This document shows positions 26,017 through 34,612 of a stretch of 41,415 nt of DNA, piece by piece. Origin of the DNA: Legionella maceachernii. GTDB taxonomy: Bacteria; Pseudomonadota; Gammaproteobacteria; Legionellales; Legionellaceae. Position numbers and translations under genes: made by a program. The notes beneath the pieces were generated by a model. That model saw only the letters and a list, made by a program, of their open reading frames with translations. It was not told where the DNA came from and searched no databases. Every line of letters begins with the position of its first letter. Position 1 is the first letter of the stretch. The stretch covers positions 1-41,415 of the forward strand of contig NZ_FUXJ01000024.1 in the NCBI RefSeq assembly GCF_900167045.1, given 5' to 3'.

Positions 26017-26799
26017 CTATTGCAGCTTTTTGTTAGAGCGATAAATGCAACTCGCTGAGGCTTGCGCTGTTGGCATGATTGTCATTTCTGCAATATCAAC
26101 GTGAAGAGGGCGAGTTGCACAATAATGAACAGCGTCTGCGATATCTTCAGCATAGAGAGGATTAAAATCTTCGTAAAAAGCTTTTGCTTTCTCTTTGTCA
26201 TTCCAGCGTACCTCACTAAATTCCGTTTCTACCGCTCCCGGCGCTATCTCAGTTACACGGATAGGGGTGCCTAATAAATCCATACGCATTGATTTTGTCA
26301 GGGCTCTAACCGCATGTTTGGAGGCACAATAGACATTGCCATTCGGATAGCATTCTTGCCCAGCGATTGAGCCAATATTTATAACATGCCCTTCTTCACG
26401 AGCAAGCATACCCGGCAATACTGAGCGAGTGACATACAATAATCCTTTCACATTGGTATCAATCATCGTTTCCCAATTGCTAATGGATCCTTGTTGTATT
26501 GGATCCGTCGATAATGCAAGCCCGGCATTGTTAATTAATACACTGATTTTTTGCCACTCTGGAGGCAAAGAATTTAAGGCGGATTCAACTTTTGTCTTAT
26601 CTCTCACATCCAGTACAATGGGTATGCAGCGTATGCCATGCATGGCTTGCAAATCATTGGTAAGATGTTCTATGCGCTCTTGCCGACGTGCGCAAAGAAT
26701 AAGATGCGCTCCACTTTTTGCGAAAAGACGGGCACACGCTTGCCCAATGCCGCTCGAGGCACCGGTTATTAATACGATCTTATTTTGTAAATTCACCAT
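26017..26799 (-). CDS. Short-chain dehydrogenase, YdfG-like
   Basis: A classical SDR of 260 residues from ATG 26799, which follows GGAGAAAC; an in-frame start 51 bases upstream would run into the preceding gene. NAD(P) site TGASSGIG near residue 13, NNAG near 88, catalytic Ser in NIGSIAGQ, and YCASK (Y-x-x-x-K) near 155. The arginines in CARRQERI favour NADPH. The block NVKGLLYVTRSVLPGMLAREEGHVINIGS and the C-terminal MTIMPTAQA match YdfG (3-hydroxy acid dehydrogenase / malonic semialdehyde reductase). The substrate is inferred from this resemblance only. It lies 23 bases downstream of the PNPOx-like gene, in one transcript. Confidence 0.82.
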   Translation of the reverse strand: MVNLQNKIVLITGASSGIGQACARLFAKSGAHLILCARRQERIEHLTNDLQAMHGIRCIPIVLDVRDKTKVESALNSLPPEWQKISVLINNAGLALSTDPIQQGSISNWETMIDTNVKGLLYVTRSVLPGMLAREEGHVINIGSIAGQECYPNGNVYCASKHAVRALTKSMRMDLLGTPIRVTEIAPGAVETEFSEVRWNDKEKAKAFYEDFNPLYAEDIADAVHYCATRPLHVDIAEMTIMPTAQASASCIYRSNKKLQ

Positions 26800-26822
26800 A
26801 TGTTTCTCCAAATAATTCTTTG

Positions 26823-27398
26823 TTAGGGAGATAAAATACGTCGATGCCATTGTTCATCTTGCCCATAATATTCAACCACATCCGATAATTCGTCAAAACG
26901 TAGTGAATAAAATATAAATTGAGTAGGTTTTATTCGAAACCCACAATAGAGCGGACTTAAGGGCAACTGTTTATTCGAATATTCTCTTTCGATAGCTTTC
27001 TTTTTGTCCTCTATCACATGTTTAGTCGCAATAGGCTGCATTGAGGTTGGCGCATAGGCAGTGAATCTTAACTGGGCTAGCTGTGGATTAGTATTCCAGT
27101 AATGTTCTATTTCTGCTGGCAACAAAGGCAAAGCGGTGCCGTTAAGGATAACTTCTCTTTGTTTAAGTTCAAACCAAAAAGTAAGTGATACTTGTGGATT
27201 ACGAATAATATCGTTGACTTTTTGGGTTCCTTTTTGAGTAAAAAAAAGGAGTTCGCTTAACGTAATTTCCCGTATAGCAACCACACGACTGTGCGGCACA
27301 CCGTTCAGAGTTGCTGTAGCCAAGACCGCGTGTTGAGGATTGGATGCTCCTGCCTCTTTTTCTTCTGTAATCCATTGTTTTAAAAGTGTGAAGGGCAT
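26823..27398 (-). CDS. Pyridoxamine 5'-phosphate oxidase-like flavoprotein (PdxH-like)
   Basis: 191 residues with the split-barrel FMN fold of the PNPOx family. The N-terminus MPFTLLKQWITEEKEAGASNPQHAVLATA and the FMN region (SRVVAIREI, LLFFTQKGTQKVNDI, NPQVSLTFWFE) follow PdxH order. The C-terminal PNPOx dimerisation region is present (CGFRIKPTQFIFYSLRFDEL, WHRRILSP). However, the RLHDR motif that contacts pyridoxal phosphate in PdxH is replaced by FDELSD, and the FMN-binding SRK is TQK. It may therefore be a PdxH paralogue with another substrate rather than the vitamin B6 salvage enzyme. It is the first gene of a pair with the SDR. Confidence 0.75.
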   Translation of the reverse strand: MPFTLLKQWITEEKEAGASNPQHAVLATATLNGVPHSRVVAIREITLSELLFFTQKGTQKVNDIIRNPQVSLTFWFELKQREVILNGTALPLLPAEIEHYWNTNPQLAQLRFTAYAPTSMQPIATKHVIEDKKKAIEREYSNKQLPLSPLYCGFRIKPTQFIFYSLRFDELSDVVEYYGQDEQWHRRILSP

Positions 27399-27504
27399 GT
27401 TCTGATCCCTATTTTAAATTTTTAACAAACGCTTCGCTCAGCCATGTCAAAGTGTAGTCGAAAAGAGGGCATGCTGACAATTGTCGTTCTTATCGAGGTA
27501 TGAA

Positions 27505-29385
27505 TTAATGATAGAAACGGTTTACGTCATGCAGTATGGATATTAATTGCTTGCCATCGGGTTTACCATTCGTCAAGGCTTTCGCTTTTGCATCTTGAAT
27601 TTCGAAATCTCCAGAAGGGAATAGATTGGTAATCGTTTCCGGAGTTAAATAGCTTATGTTGTAATTGCCGCTAACAATAAGTGGGTAGCGATTTTTGTTA
27701 TCAAAAAAATTCATGCCATAGCTGTAATCAGAATAGGGAGTTTGGCAACCTAATGCATCTGACATAATTGTAGGCACAACATCATAATGAGTGGTGATAA
27801 AATCATAGTGTTGCTTTGTTTTACCGGGCCAATGCACAATAAACGGGACTTTGATTTGATATTTACTGAAATTGCTTGCATGCCCCCAATAGTTCTGCTT
27901 GTTGTCATTAAATTCTTCACCATGATCGCCAGTAATAATAATGATTGAATTATCCCATAAATTCGCTTTTTGGATGCTAGCCAATACTTGAGCCACTTGT
28001 TGATCAACAAAGTGGGCTGCATTTAAATAGCGGTTCACTAATGGTTGTGCATTGTAGTCGTTATTAAAAAGGTAGCGGCTACAAGAAGACAGCTCAGGTT
28101 GAAAAGGGCCTTGATAGTTCCTATTTTCGCAATATTCATGCGCTGAATCATAAAATACAAAAGAAAAGATAGGTTGATTAGGTTTATGGTTTTCTAAAAA
28201 AGAAAGAAATCGCTTGGTCGTTTCTTGATCCCTTTGGTAAGCCCACCCCTTGGGAGCAGGTAAGTGAGGTACTTGCTTAAAGATGGTTGAAGCAAAATCG
28301 GGTATCGTTAAGCTAGCACTAGCAAATACCCCGAATTGGTAATTTTTATCTATTAATTCATTAATCAAGACAGGACTCTTTTTTTGTTCAAATATGGCTG
28401 TCCAATAAGAGGCAGGTATTCCATAAAACAGTGAAAATACCCCAGGTTGAGTGGCATTACCACCACTCAGATGATTATGAAAATTAAGATTTTCCGAAGC
28501 AAAATGAAAAATATTGGGAGTCACTTTCTCATTCATGGCATCGAAACGCCAAGTATCAATTAAAATAACAAAGATATTAGGCGGGCGCGCATTCTTTTTG
28601 CATTGCAAGGGTTTAATGGGGTAGGTTAATTGATGATCAGGAAATTTTGATTGCGCAAAGTAGTGACTAAACACAAAATAATTCATGTCTTCTTTCGAGA
28701 CATAAAACAGGTGACGCACAATATCGGTGTAATACGGAAAAATAGTACTTTGCCTAATCAAATATTTATTGCCTACCACTGTAGAACAAAAGGAAAGAAC
28801 AATTAAGATAATAGATGCGCAAATAAACCGTATAATCCATTTTGAAAGGTTAATGACATTATTAAACCATAATAGCAACGCGATGAATCCCTCAGCCACG
28901 AGAATGGCAGAGACAAGCAGATAGAACACAACCCATTCATTTTTCGAAAAATAAAAGATTTGATCACTGTATTGACTGAAAAGCATTTTGAAGATTAAAG
29001 AATTTAAATGAAATCGATACAGCTTAAACACATACAGATCGATAATAAGGTACAAAATAAAGCAACTGACGAAAAGAATACTAAGTCCCATAGTCAGCCA
29101 ATTTTGCGATGTTAATTTAGATAGCAGATAGGGAATAAGCAAAGCTAAAAGAGTTAAGAACGCAAAATAACTAATGTACGTGACTAAGAGGTAGAAACTG
29201 ACAATGAAACGGGTAAAAGAAGTGGCCTCTTCAAATCCATTTGTTCCAAAATTATAAAGTTTTATCGCAAATGCATCGACAACATAGTTGTATGAAAGTG
29301 CATAAACGACAAGCAAATTAATAAAGAAAAAATGCAAAAGCCATTTATTTATTTTGGCTTGATTTACCTCAATCGTTGCCTTCAT
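27505..29385 (-). CDS. PbgA/YejM-like inner-membrane protein (sulfatase fold)
   Basis: 626 residues: five N-terminal transmembrane helices (about 14-36, 60-86, 95-117, 147-170, 180-200), a linker, and a periplasmic alkaline-phosphatase/sulfatase-like domain (about 255-570). The domain matches YejM (PbgA, LapC) closely: NIFVILIDTWRFDA, HLSGGNATQPGVFSLFYGIP, DNSIIIITGDHGEEF, VPFIVHWPG and YSYGMNFF. In enterobacteria this protein senses periplasmic LPS and restrains LapB/FtsH degradation of LpxC. Here the D-T and GDHG motifs look more enzyme-like than in E. coli, so catalytic activity cannot be excluded. The start overlaps the lpxO stop by 4 bases, a coupled pair. Confidence 0.8.
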   Translation of the reverse strand: MKATIEVNQAKINKWLLHFFFINLLVVYALSYNYVVDAFAIKLYNFGTNGFEEATSFTRFIVSFYLLVTYISYFAFLTLLALLIPYLLSKLTSQNWLTMGLSILFVSCFILYLIIDLYVFKLYRFHLNSLIFKMLFSQYSDQIFYFSKNEWVVFYLLVSAILVAEGFIALLLWFNNVINLSKWIIRFICASIILIVLSFCSTVVGNKYLIRQSTIFPYYTDIVRHLFYVSKEDMNYFVFSHYFAQSKFPDHQLTYPIKPLQCKKNARPPNIFVILIDTWRFDAMNEKVTPNIFHFASENLNFHNHLSGGNATQPGVFSLFYGIPASYWTAIFEQKKSPVLINELIDKNYQFGVFASASLTIPDFASTIFKQVPHLPAPKGWAYQRDQETTKRFLSFLENHKPNQPIFSFVFYDSAHEYCENRNYQGPFQPELSSCSRYLFNNDYNAQPLVNRYLNAAHFVDQQVAQVLASIQKANLWDNSIIIITGDHGEEFNDNKQNYWGHASNFSKYQIKVPFIVHWPGKTKQHYDFITTHYDVVPTIMSDALGCQTPYSDYSYGMNFFDNKNRYPLIVSGNYNISYLTPETITNLFPSGDFEIQDAKAKALTNGKPDGKQLISILHDVNRFYH

Positions 29386-30326
29386 AGAAAAAATAAAGCA
29401 ATGAAGCTAATAAAAAGAGCATATTTAATTATATAGTATAGATTTTTATTGTAGTTTTTCAGTTTCTTGCCCACTAACCGTATTTGATAGATATAGGTAA
29501 ATAATTGATTGATAATCCCCACGCGTTCATTGGGTAAATTTTTGCTAGAAGCTGCTTTCATTACCGTTCGACTAAAGAAACGATTAAATCGGTTGGCCAG
29601 AGCATTGTTTAAAGGTCGCTGAACATCACAGAAAAGAATAATTCGATCTTGAGAAGTGTTATTCTCAGCATGATGTACGTAAGTTTCATCAAAAAGCACG
29701 TCTTGACCGTCTTGCCAGAAGTAAGGTTCACCATCGACATAAATACAACATTCCTTAGAGTTAGGCGTGATTAACCCTAAGTGATAACGAAGTGATCCAG
29801 CATACGGATCTCGATGTTTAAATAAAAAGCTATTTTTCGGAAGTAGGGTGAACATAGCCGCATTAATATTAGGAATTTGTTGAATGAGTTTGAGTGTTTT
29901 AGGACAAAGGGTTTGCGCAGAATCCATTGGTTCCTGGTACCATTTGAGGTAAAAGCGCTTCCATCCTCGGCGAAAAAAAGAGTTAAAGCCAATATCATCG
30001 TATTTATCTGACGCTGAAATGTAACCCTCTTTGTACAAAGACTCCGCTTCTTCACGGATTGTTTCCCAATTATCGCGTAGCAGTTTTAATTCGGGGAAAT
30101 CTGCTAAATCAAGAAAAGGGGTTTTGGGAACTGAAGAAAAAAGATACATAATGGCATTAACAGGAGCCATCAAGCTTGAGTGATCCGTGAGTTGGCGCAA
30201 AAATTTTAGGCGAACTTTTCCTCGTAAATGGGTGTAAGCAATTGAAAAAAAATAACTTGAAAAAAATAATGTTTTAAAATTTAGAAGTGAGAGGTAAGTC
30301 ATAAAAGTCCATTGAGTGGCAATCAT
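29382..30326 (-). CDS. lpxO: Lipid A hydroxylase LpxO-like (Fe(II)/2-oxoglutarate)
   Basis: A 314-residue aspartyl/asparaginyl beta-hydroxylase family member. The metal triad is visible: H-x-D in LFKHRDPYAGSLRYHLGL and the distal His in FDETYVHHAENNT, followed by the 2-oxoglutarate Arg in QDRIILFCDVQRPL. Hydrophobic segments at 12-30 and the extreme C-terminus (IIKYALFISFIALFFL) suggest membrane anchoring, as in LpxO, which 2-hydroxylates a secondary acyl chain of lipid A. The start is either 30326 or the ATG at 30302. An imperfect promoter (TTGACA, 15 bases, TATAGC) reads toward it at 30366-30340. Coupling to a PbgA-like gene supports a lipid A role. Confidence 0.82.
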   Translation of the reverse strand: MIATQWTFMTYLSLLNFKTLFFSSYFFSIAYTHLRGKVRLKFLRQLTDHSSLMAPVNAIMYLFSSVPKTPFLDLADFPELKLLRDNWETIREEAESLYKEGYISASDKYDDIGFNSFFRRGWKRFYLKWYQEPMDSAQTLCPKTLKLIQQIPNINAAMFTLLPKNSFLFKHRDPYAGSLRYHLGLITPNSKECCIYVDGEPYFWQDGQDVLFDETYVHHAENNTSQDRIILFCDVQRPLNNALANRFNRFFSRTVMKAASSKNLPNERVGIINQLFTYIYQIRLVGKKLKNYNKNLYYIIKYALFISFIALFFL

Positions 30327-30339
30327 TTAGTGGATAAAA

Positions 30340-30366
30340 GCTATAATCTCCAAATGAACTTGTCAA
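30340..30366 (-). promoter_or_regulatory. Promoter candidate for lpxO-pbgA
   Basis: On the minus strand, a perfect TTGACA (30366-30361) and TATAGC (30345-30340) are separated by 15 bases, shorter than the usual 17. It lies just before the lpxO start, in the 54-base gap after the GH114-like gene. Confidence 0.3.
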
Positions 30367-30380
30367 TCAGAGAATTGATT

Positions 30381-31187
30381 TTAATTACAAAAATGAACGG
30401 GTTTTTCCGCTAATTTTTTATCTTTTTTGATGGAACTAAAATACAGCTCATTGGCTTTAGCACAAAATTGGGAAGGTTTAAGATCATATTCAATATTGAA
30501 TACGGCTTTATTTACACGGACAAAAGGGGTGAGTAACTGGCATTCGTTGTAATAAAAACATTGTTCATTGATTGCAAAATCAAAATAAGGTTCGAGTTGT
30601 TCAATTTGGTCAAGATCATTCTTTAAGCCCACCGCAAGTCCGGCTTTATGAGCCAGGTTTGCCAATTTAGTGTTGTAATTAAGTTGATCTTCTGCAGTGA
30701 GAGGGAACCCTGTTTTATTGGTATAACCATCCACATTGTCAAAGTCAATGGCGTCAAATCCCTTGTTTTTACACATCGTGATTCGTGCTTCCATGATGGG
30801 GAGTAACTGTGAAATTTGACTAATATCCAACCATTTTTCCCCTTCCCAGCCATTGGATTTGCCTTTGAGGGCTTCAGGAAAATCCTTCGCATCTGGGCGC
30901 CAATCTTCCCAGGCTCCTGCATTAAGATAACAAATCGCTTTAGCATTTTTTGCATGAATTGTGGCAACGATTTTGGCTGAATTATCAAAGCCATCGATGT
31001 CATAAACATTCACAGGCACGGTAAATCGAGGGATTTCAGATAAGATCGCATTCCATTTAACTGCTGGGGTAATTTGAGTCGTGCAATCAAGGCAAAACTC
31101 AGGTGGCTCTAGACCATTGGTTTGTGCGAAAGAAGTAGAAACTAAAGTCAAAATAAAAATCGCTGTAAAAACTCCTTTTTTACTCAC
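30381..31187 (-). CDS. Secreted GH114-like glycoside hydrolase
   Basis: The GTG at 31187 follows AAGGAAG and yields a 268-residue protein with a signal peptide (SKKGVFTAIFILTLVSTSFAQ). The mature part is a TIM-barrel of the GH114 / endo-alpha-1,4-polygalactosaminidase family: NVYDIDGFDNS, CYLNAGAWEDWRPD, WLDI, GFDAIDFDNVDGY (likely catalytic acids), LKNDLDQ and FAINEQCFYYNEC. Such enzymes cleave galactosamine-containing exopolysaccharides. A longer in-frame start at 31241 would bury the signal peptide. It is divergent from the thiolase gene and lies 54 bases upstream of lpxO. Confidence 0.8.
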   Translation of the reverse strand: MSKKGVFTAIFILTLVSTSFAQTNGLEPPEFCLDCTTQITPAVKWNAILSEIPRFTVPVNVYDIDGFDNSAKIVATIHAKNAKAICYLNAGAWEDWRPDAKDFPEALKGKSNGWEGEKWLDISQISQLLPIMEARITMCKNKGFDAIDFDNVDGYTNKTGFPLTAEDQLNYNTKLANLAHKAGLAVGLKNDLDQIEQLEPYFDFAINEQCFYYNECQLLTPFVRVNKAVFNIEYDLKPSQFCAKANELYFSSIKKDKKLAEKPVHFCN

Positions 31188-31346
31188 AATACTTCCTTTG
31201 GGGCTTAAAACGTTACTTTTTAGTTTAGCAATAAAAGGCATTCTTTTCTCTTTTCTCCAATGGGCAATTTACAAAATGGTTAATTTCCCTTTCGTAACTA
31301 AAACGTCTATGCTTATTAATTATCTTAGCGAGGATAAGGATAAGCC

Positions 31347-32528
31347 ATGACTGATATTTTCATTTGTTCACCGACTCGTACGCCTATTGGGACTTTTAAT
31401 GGCACGCTAAAAAACACTTCTGCGCCTCAATTGGGTGCTGCAGTAGTCAAGGAAACGCTTAGACGCGCCGAACTTTCACCAGAGGATGTGGAAGCCGTTG
31501 TAATGGGCCAAGTTGTTCAAGCGGGTGCGGGGATGAATCCAGCTCGGCAAGCCGCTATTCATGGTGGTGTACCTGTCAATGTCCCTGCTTACACAGTCAA
31601 TCGAGTCTGTGGTTCAGGTGCACAAGCCATTGTTTCTGCCTATCTAGAGATAGTTAGTGGCAATATTCAGTGTGCTATTGCTGGGGGCATGGAAAATATG
31701 GATCTTTGTCCTTATCTTCTTACTTCAGCACGTTGGGGATACCGTATGGGCGATAACAAAATCGTTGATAGCATGCTCTTGGACGGGTTACACGATATAT
31801 TTTCAGGAAACCATTCAGGTTGGCATACTGAAGATCTCGTCAAGAAGTATTCCATTTCTAGGGAAGAACAAGATGCATGGGCGCTGCGCTCACAGCAACG
31901 CTTTTCAAAAGCGCAAGCAGAAGGTAAATTTGACACTGAAATCACACCCATTGAAATCACAACGCGTAAAGGGATCGAATTATTTCAAAAAGACGAACAT
32001 AATCGTCCTGATACCACTGCAGAAACACTTGCTCAACTAAAACCTGCATTCCGCAAAGAGGGTACCATTACAGCGGGTAATGCGCCAGGTTTAAACAGTG
32101 GCGCAGCAGCGATGGTTATTGCGAATGCTCCCTTTGTTTCAGCTCACAAGCTTAAACCCATGGCGCGTATCGTAGCTTATGGAGTCAGTGCGGTTGAGCC
32201 TGGTATGTTTGGTATTGGTCCCGTTTCCGCTGTTTTGCAGGCATTGGAACGAGCAAAATGGAAATTGGCTGATGTTGAGCGAGTGGAAATAAATGAAGCT
32301 TTCGCAGCCATTGCTATCGCAGTGACTCGTGAACTTGGGCTTAACGAAAACATCGTCAATGTCGAAGGCGGGGCAATTGCTCATGGGCACCCAATCGGGG
32401 CAACAGGTGCTATTTTAACCACTCGGTTGTTGTATTCAATGAAACACGATGGATTAAACCGCGGTATTGTTACTTTGTGTATTGGTGGTGGACAGGGTAT
32501 TGCGCTGGCATTAGAACGCTGTGACTAG
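31347..32528 (+). CDS. Acetyl-CoA C-acetyltransferase (thiolase)
   Basis: A 393-residue biosynthetic-type thiolase condensing two acetyl-CoA to acetoacetyl-CoA (or the reverse). Nucleophile C88 in NRVCGSGAQAI, the catalytic His in GGAIAHGHPIGATGA, and the second Cys in TLCIGGGQGIAL. Length fits PhaA/AtoB. With the phasin at 2974 it suggests polyhydroxybutyrate metabolism, but no phaB or phaC is adjacent, so a degradative AtoB role is equally possible. The ribosome binding site is AAGGA. It converges with the acyltransferase gene 14 bases away. Confidence 0.9.
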   Translation: MTDIFICSPTRTPIGTFNGTLKNTSAPQLGAAVVKETLRRAELSPEDVEAVVMGQVVQAGAGMNPARQAAIHGGVPVNVPAYTVNRVCGSGAQAIVSAYLEIVSGNIQCAIAGGMENMDLCPYLLTSARWGYRMGDNKIVDSMLLDGLHDIFSGNHSGWHTEDLVKKYSISREEQDAWALRSQQRFSKAQAEGKFDTEITPIEITTRKGIELFQKDEHNRPDTTAETLAQLKPAFRKEGTITAGNAPGLNSGAAAMVIANAPFVSAHKLKPMARIVAYGVSAVEPGMFGIGPVSAVLQALERAKWKLADVERVEINEAFAAIAIAVTRELGLNENIVNVEGGAIAHGHPIGATGAILTTRLLYSMKHDGLNRGIVTLCIGGGQGIALALERCD

Positions 32529-32542
32529 TATTGTGCCCCACA

Positions 32543-34513
32543 CTAAATCAGTAACGGATTTTTATATTGCTGCAGATAACGTCTGGCGAGTTGATAGGAA
32601 GCATAATCAGTAATGTGGGCTATGTCTCGAAAGACGGGGACGCCATTGATATCGGCTTTACAGCGTCCCTGCGAACATTGCACTTTTCTTGGATCAATAA
32701 GGATTAATTGAGAGTATTTCTTTTGCATTGTTAAGAATAAATCATCGAGCCAAGGATCTACTTCGCTTTGTAGACTAAACTCGCATTGCTCGGGGTGGTA
32801 TTTTTTCCTTTGCTTAATATGCTTAAAAAAGCAATCGCGCAAATTGGAAGTTGATGACGCAGTCGCTTTAATAATGACAGGCACAGATCCCGAATCAGTA
32901 ATTAAGCGTAGCGCTTTATCTAATGCAGTTTTGATCCGCTTTTTGGATAGTGCTATAGAGCGCTCATCGTGGAGCTGATTAATGACGTTAGTTCCTAAAT
33001 AGCCGCCCCATGATTGCCCAATAATGACAAAATCATAATGATTCGCTTTAATCATCTCATAATAGCGTTTAGTCTCCTGATAGCATTCCTGATAAACAGT
33101 GTTTTTATGGGTTGACCAGTCGTAAAGATAAATTCCAGGAAGAGCAAGGCAACCGGGTGTTGCTTGCGCAAGAACAGAGAGATTTGCTTCTTTAGCCAAT
33201 GTCTCAACAAAGCGCCAGGAATGATTGGAGAAAGAATCGCCAATCATTAGGCTTGTTTTACTGTCAGGATTATTTGCGCCAAAAGTACATCGATTGTTGA
33301 TGTCAACACCGTTTCTACCCATGCATTTTTCTCTTTGAGCCACATCATACCGCTTTAATTGCTCAAAAACGGCCACCACGTCGTTGCTGAACCGGTGTGG
33401 AAGGCCTGCATTGTTTTTAATGATATGCCCGCTTAGATGCATTAAACCAATAGGTAAAAGCAATAAAAGAATGAGGGTATAACCCAATTTCAGATGATTG
33501 AATTTGCGTGTTGGTTTTTCAATAAATCGCCAAGAAAGATAAGCCAAAATGAAGCTGGCACAAAGTGCTAAGGAGAGGATTAAATGGGTACTTTCGATGT
33601 TGAGGTAATGAATAAAGGCAAAGACAGGCCAATGCCAAATGTAGAGTGAATATGAAATTAAGCCGATAAAAACCAGCGGTTTGGTGGCCAGGCATCGAGC
33701 CACAAGGGAGTAAGGATGACTTCCTGTTGCAATCAAGATACCCGCAGCAACACAAAGAAGCAGGGCATACCCATTGGGGAAACCAAAACTGATATCAGTG
33801 CGTGTTGCGACATAAAATAAGGTGAGTAAGGCAAACAAGCTTAGTGAATTTACCACAATTTTGTTTAAAGCAACGGTTCGGGGCGATAAGGCCACACAAG
33901 AGCCTATTAGGAACTCAAAAATACGACTTAAGAACTGGTAGTAAGTTTTGTCAGCATGATGGGTCGAGGAATAAAAAGCCAAGGCGAAAAAGAGAAGCGT
34001 AAGCCCATAAATTAGTTTGCTTAAGTGTCGCTTCGCAACGACCTGATTCAATAAGTAAATGGCCACGGGTAAGATGAAGTAACATTGCCATTCAATCGAT
34101 AATGACCAAGTATGCAACAAAGGCAATTGATTGCTGTCGGCAGCAAAATAGCCGGTGGTGACACGGGAAAAATAACTGTTAGAAGTAAAAATGGAGGTTT
34201 TGCGAGCACTTTTGGCGTATTGCACTAAATCATCAGGCAAATAGAAGACCAAGGCAAAAAGGGTGACCACCACTAAGAGACAAATGAAGACGGGTTGTAG
34301 ACGCCACAATCGTCGGCTGTAAAATTCAGCGAATGAAAAATGATTATTCTGAATGGATTCATGAATAAGAGTGGTAATCAAAAAACCAGAAATGACAAAA
34401 AATAAGTCAACGCCAACGAAACCCGAGGGAAAGAGCGCGAGACCGCTGTGAAAAAACAAAACAAATAGAATTGCAATTGCTCTTAAGCCATCAATATCTG
34501 GACGATATTTCAT
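32543..34513 (-). CDS. OafA/YrhL-type acyltransferase with SGNH domain
   Basis: 656 residues: an acyltransferase-3 membrane domain (about 1-360, ten or more helices) with YRPDIDGLRAIAILFVLFFHSG (essential His), GVDLFFVISGFLIT and FYSRRLWRLQP, then a periplasmic SGNH domain (about 400-650) with GDSFSNH (Ser block), SWGGY and a C-terminal FRDIAHITDYAS (Asp/His). Such two-domain proteins O-acetylate surface polysaccharides, such as LPS O-antigen, using cytoplasmic acetyl-CoA. The start MKYRPDIDGLRA is the classic one. No glycan gene cluster is adjacent, so the acceptor is unknown. Confidence 0.88.
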   Translation of the reverse strand: MKYRPDIDGLRAIAILFVLFFHSGLALFPSGFVGVDLFFVISGFLITTLIHESIQNNHFSFAEFYSRRLWRLQPVFICLLVVVTLFALVFYLPDDLVQYAKSARKTSIFTSNSYFSRVTTGYFAADSNQLPLLHTWSLSIEWQCYFILPVAIYLLNQVVAKRHLSKLIYGLTLLFFALAFYSSTHHADKTYYQFLSRIFEFLIGSCVALSPRTVALNKIVVNSLSLFALLTLFYVATRTDISFGFPNGYALLLCVAAGILIATGSHPYSLVARCLATKPLVFIGLISYSLYIWHWPVFAFIHYLNIESTHLILSLALCASFILAYLSWRFIEKPTRKFNHLKLGYTLILLLLLPIGLMHLSGHIIKNNAGLPHRFSNDVVAVFEQLKRYDVAQREKCMGRNGVDINNRCTFGANNPDSKTSLMIGDSFSNHSWRFVETLAKEANLSVLAQATPGCLALPGIYLYDWSTHKNTVYQECYQETKRYYEMIKANHYDFVIIGQSWGGYLGTNVINQLHDERSIALSKKRIKTALDKALRLITDSGSVPVIIKATASSTSNLRDCFFKHIKQRKKYHPEQCEFSLQSEVDPWLDDLFLTMQKKYSQLILIDPRKVQCSQGRCKADINGVPVFRDIAHITDYASYQLARRYLQQYKNPLLI

Positions 34514-34612
34514 CCTCAGCTTGCCTTCTCATGTAAATGCGCCCTTTATACCATAATTTCTTTTGAGCTTGAAGAAATAGACTTGTCTGCACTCAGTGTT
34601 CATCGCGAAGGG

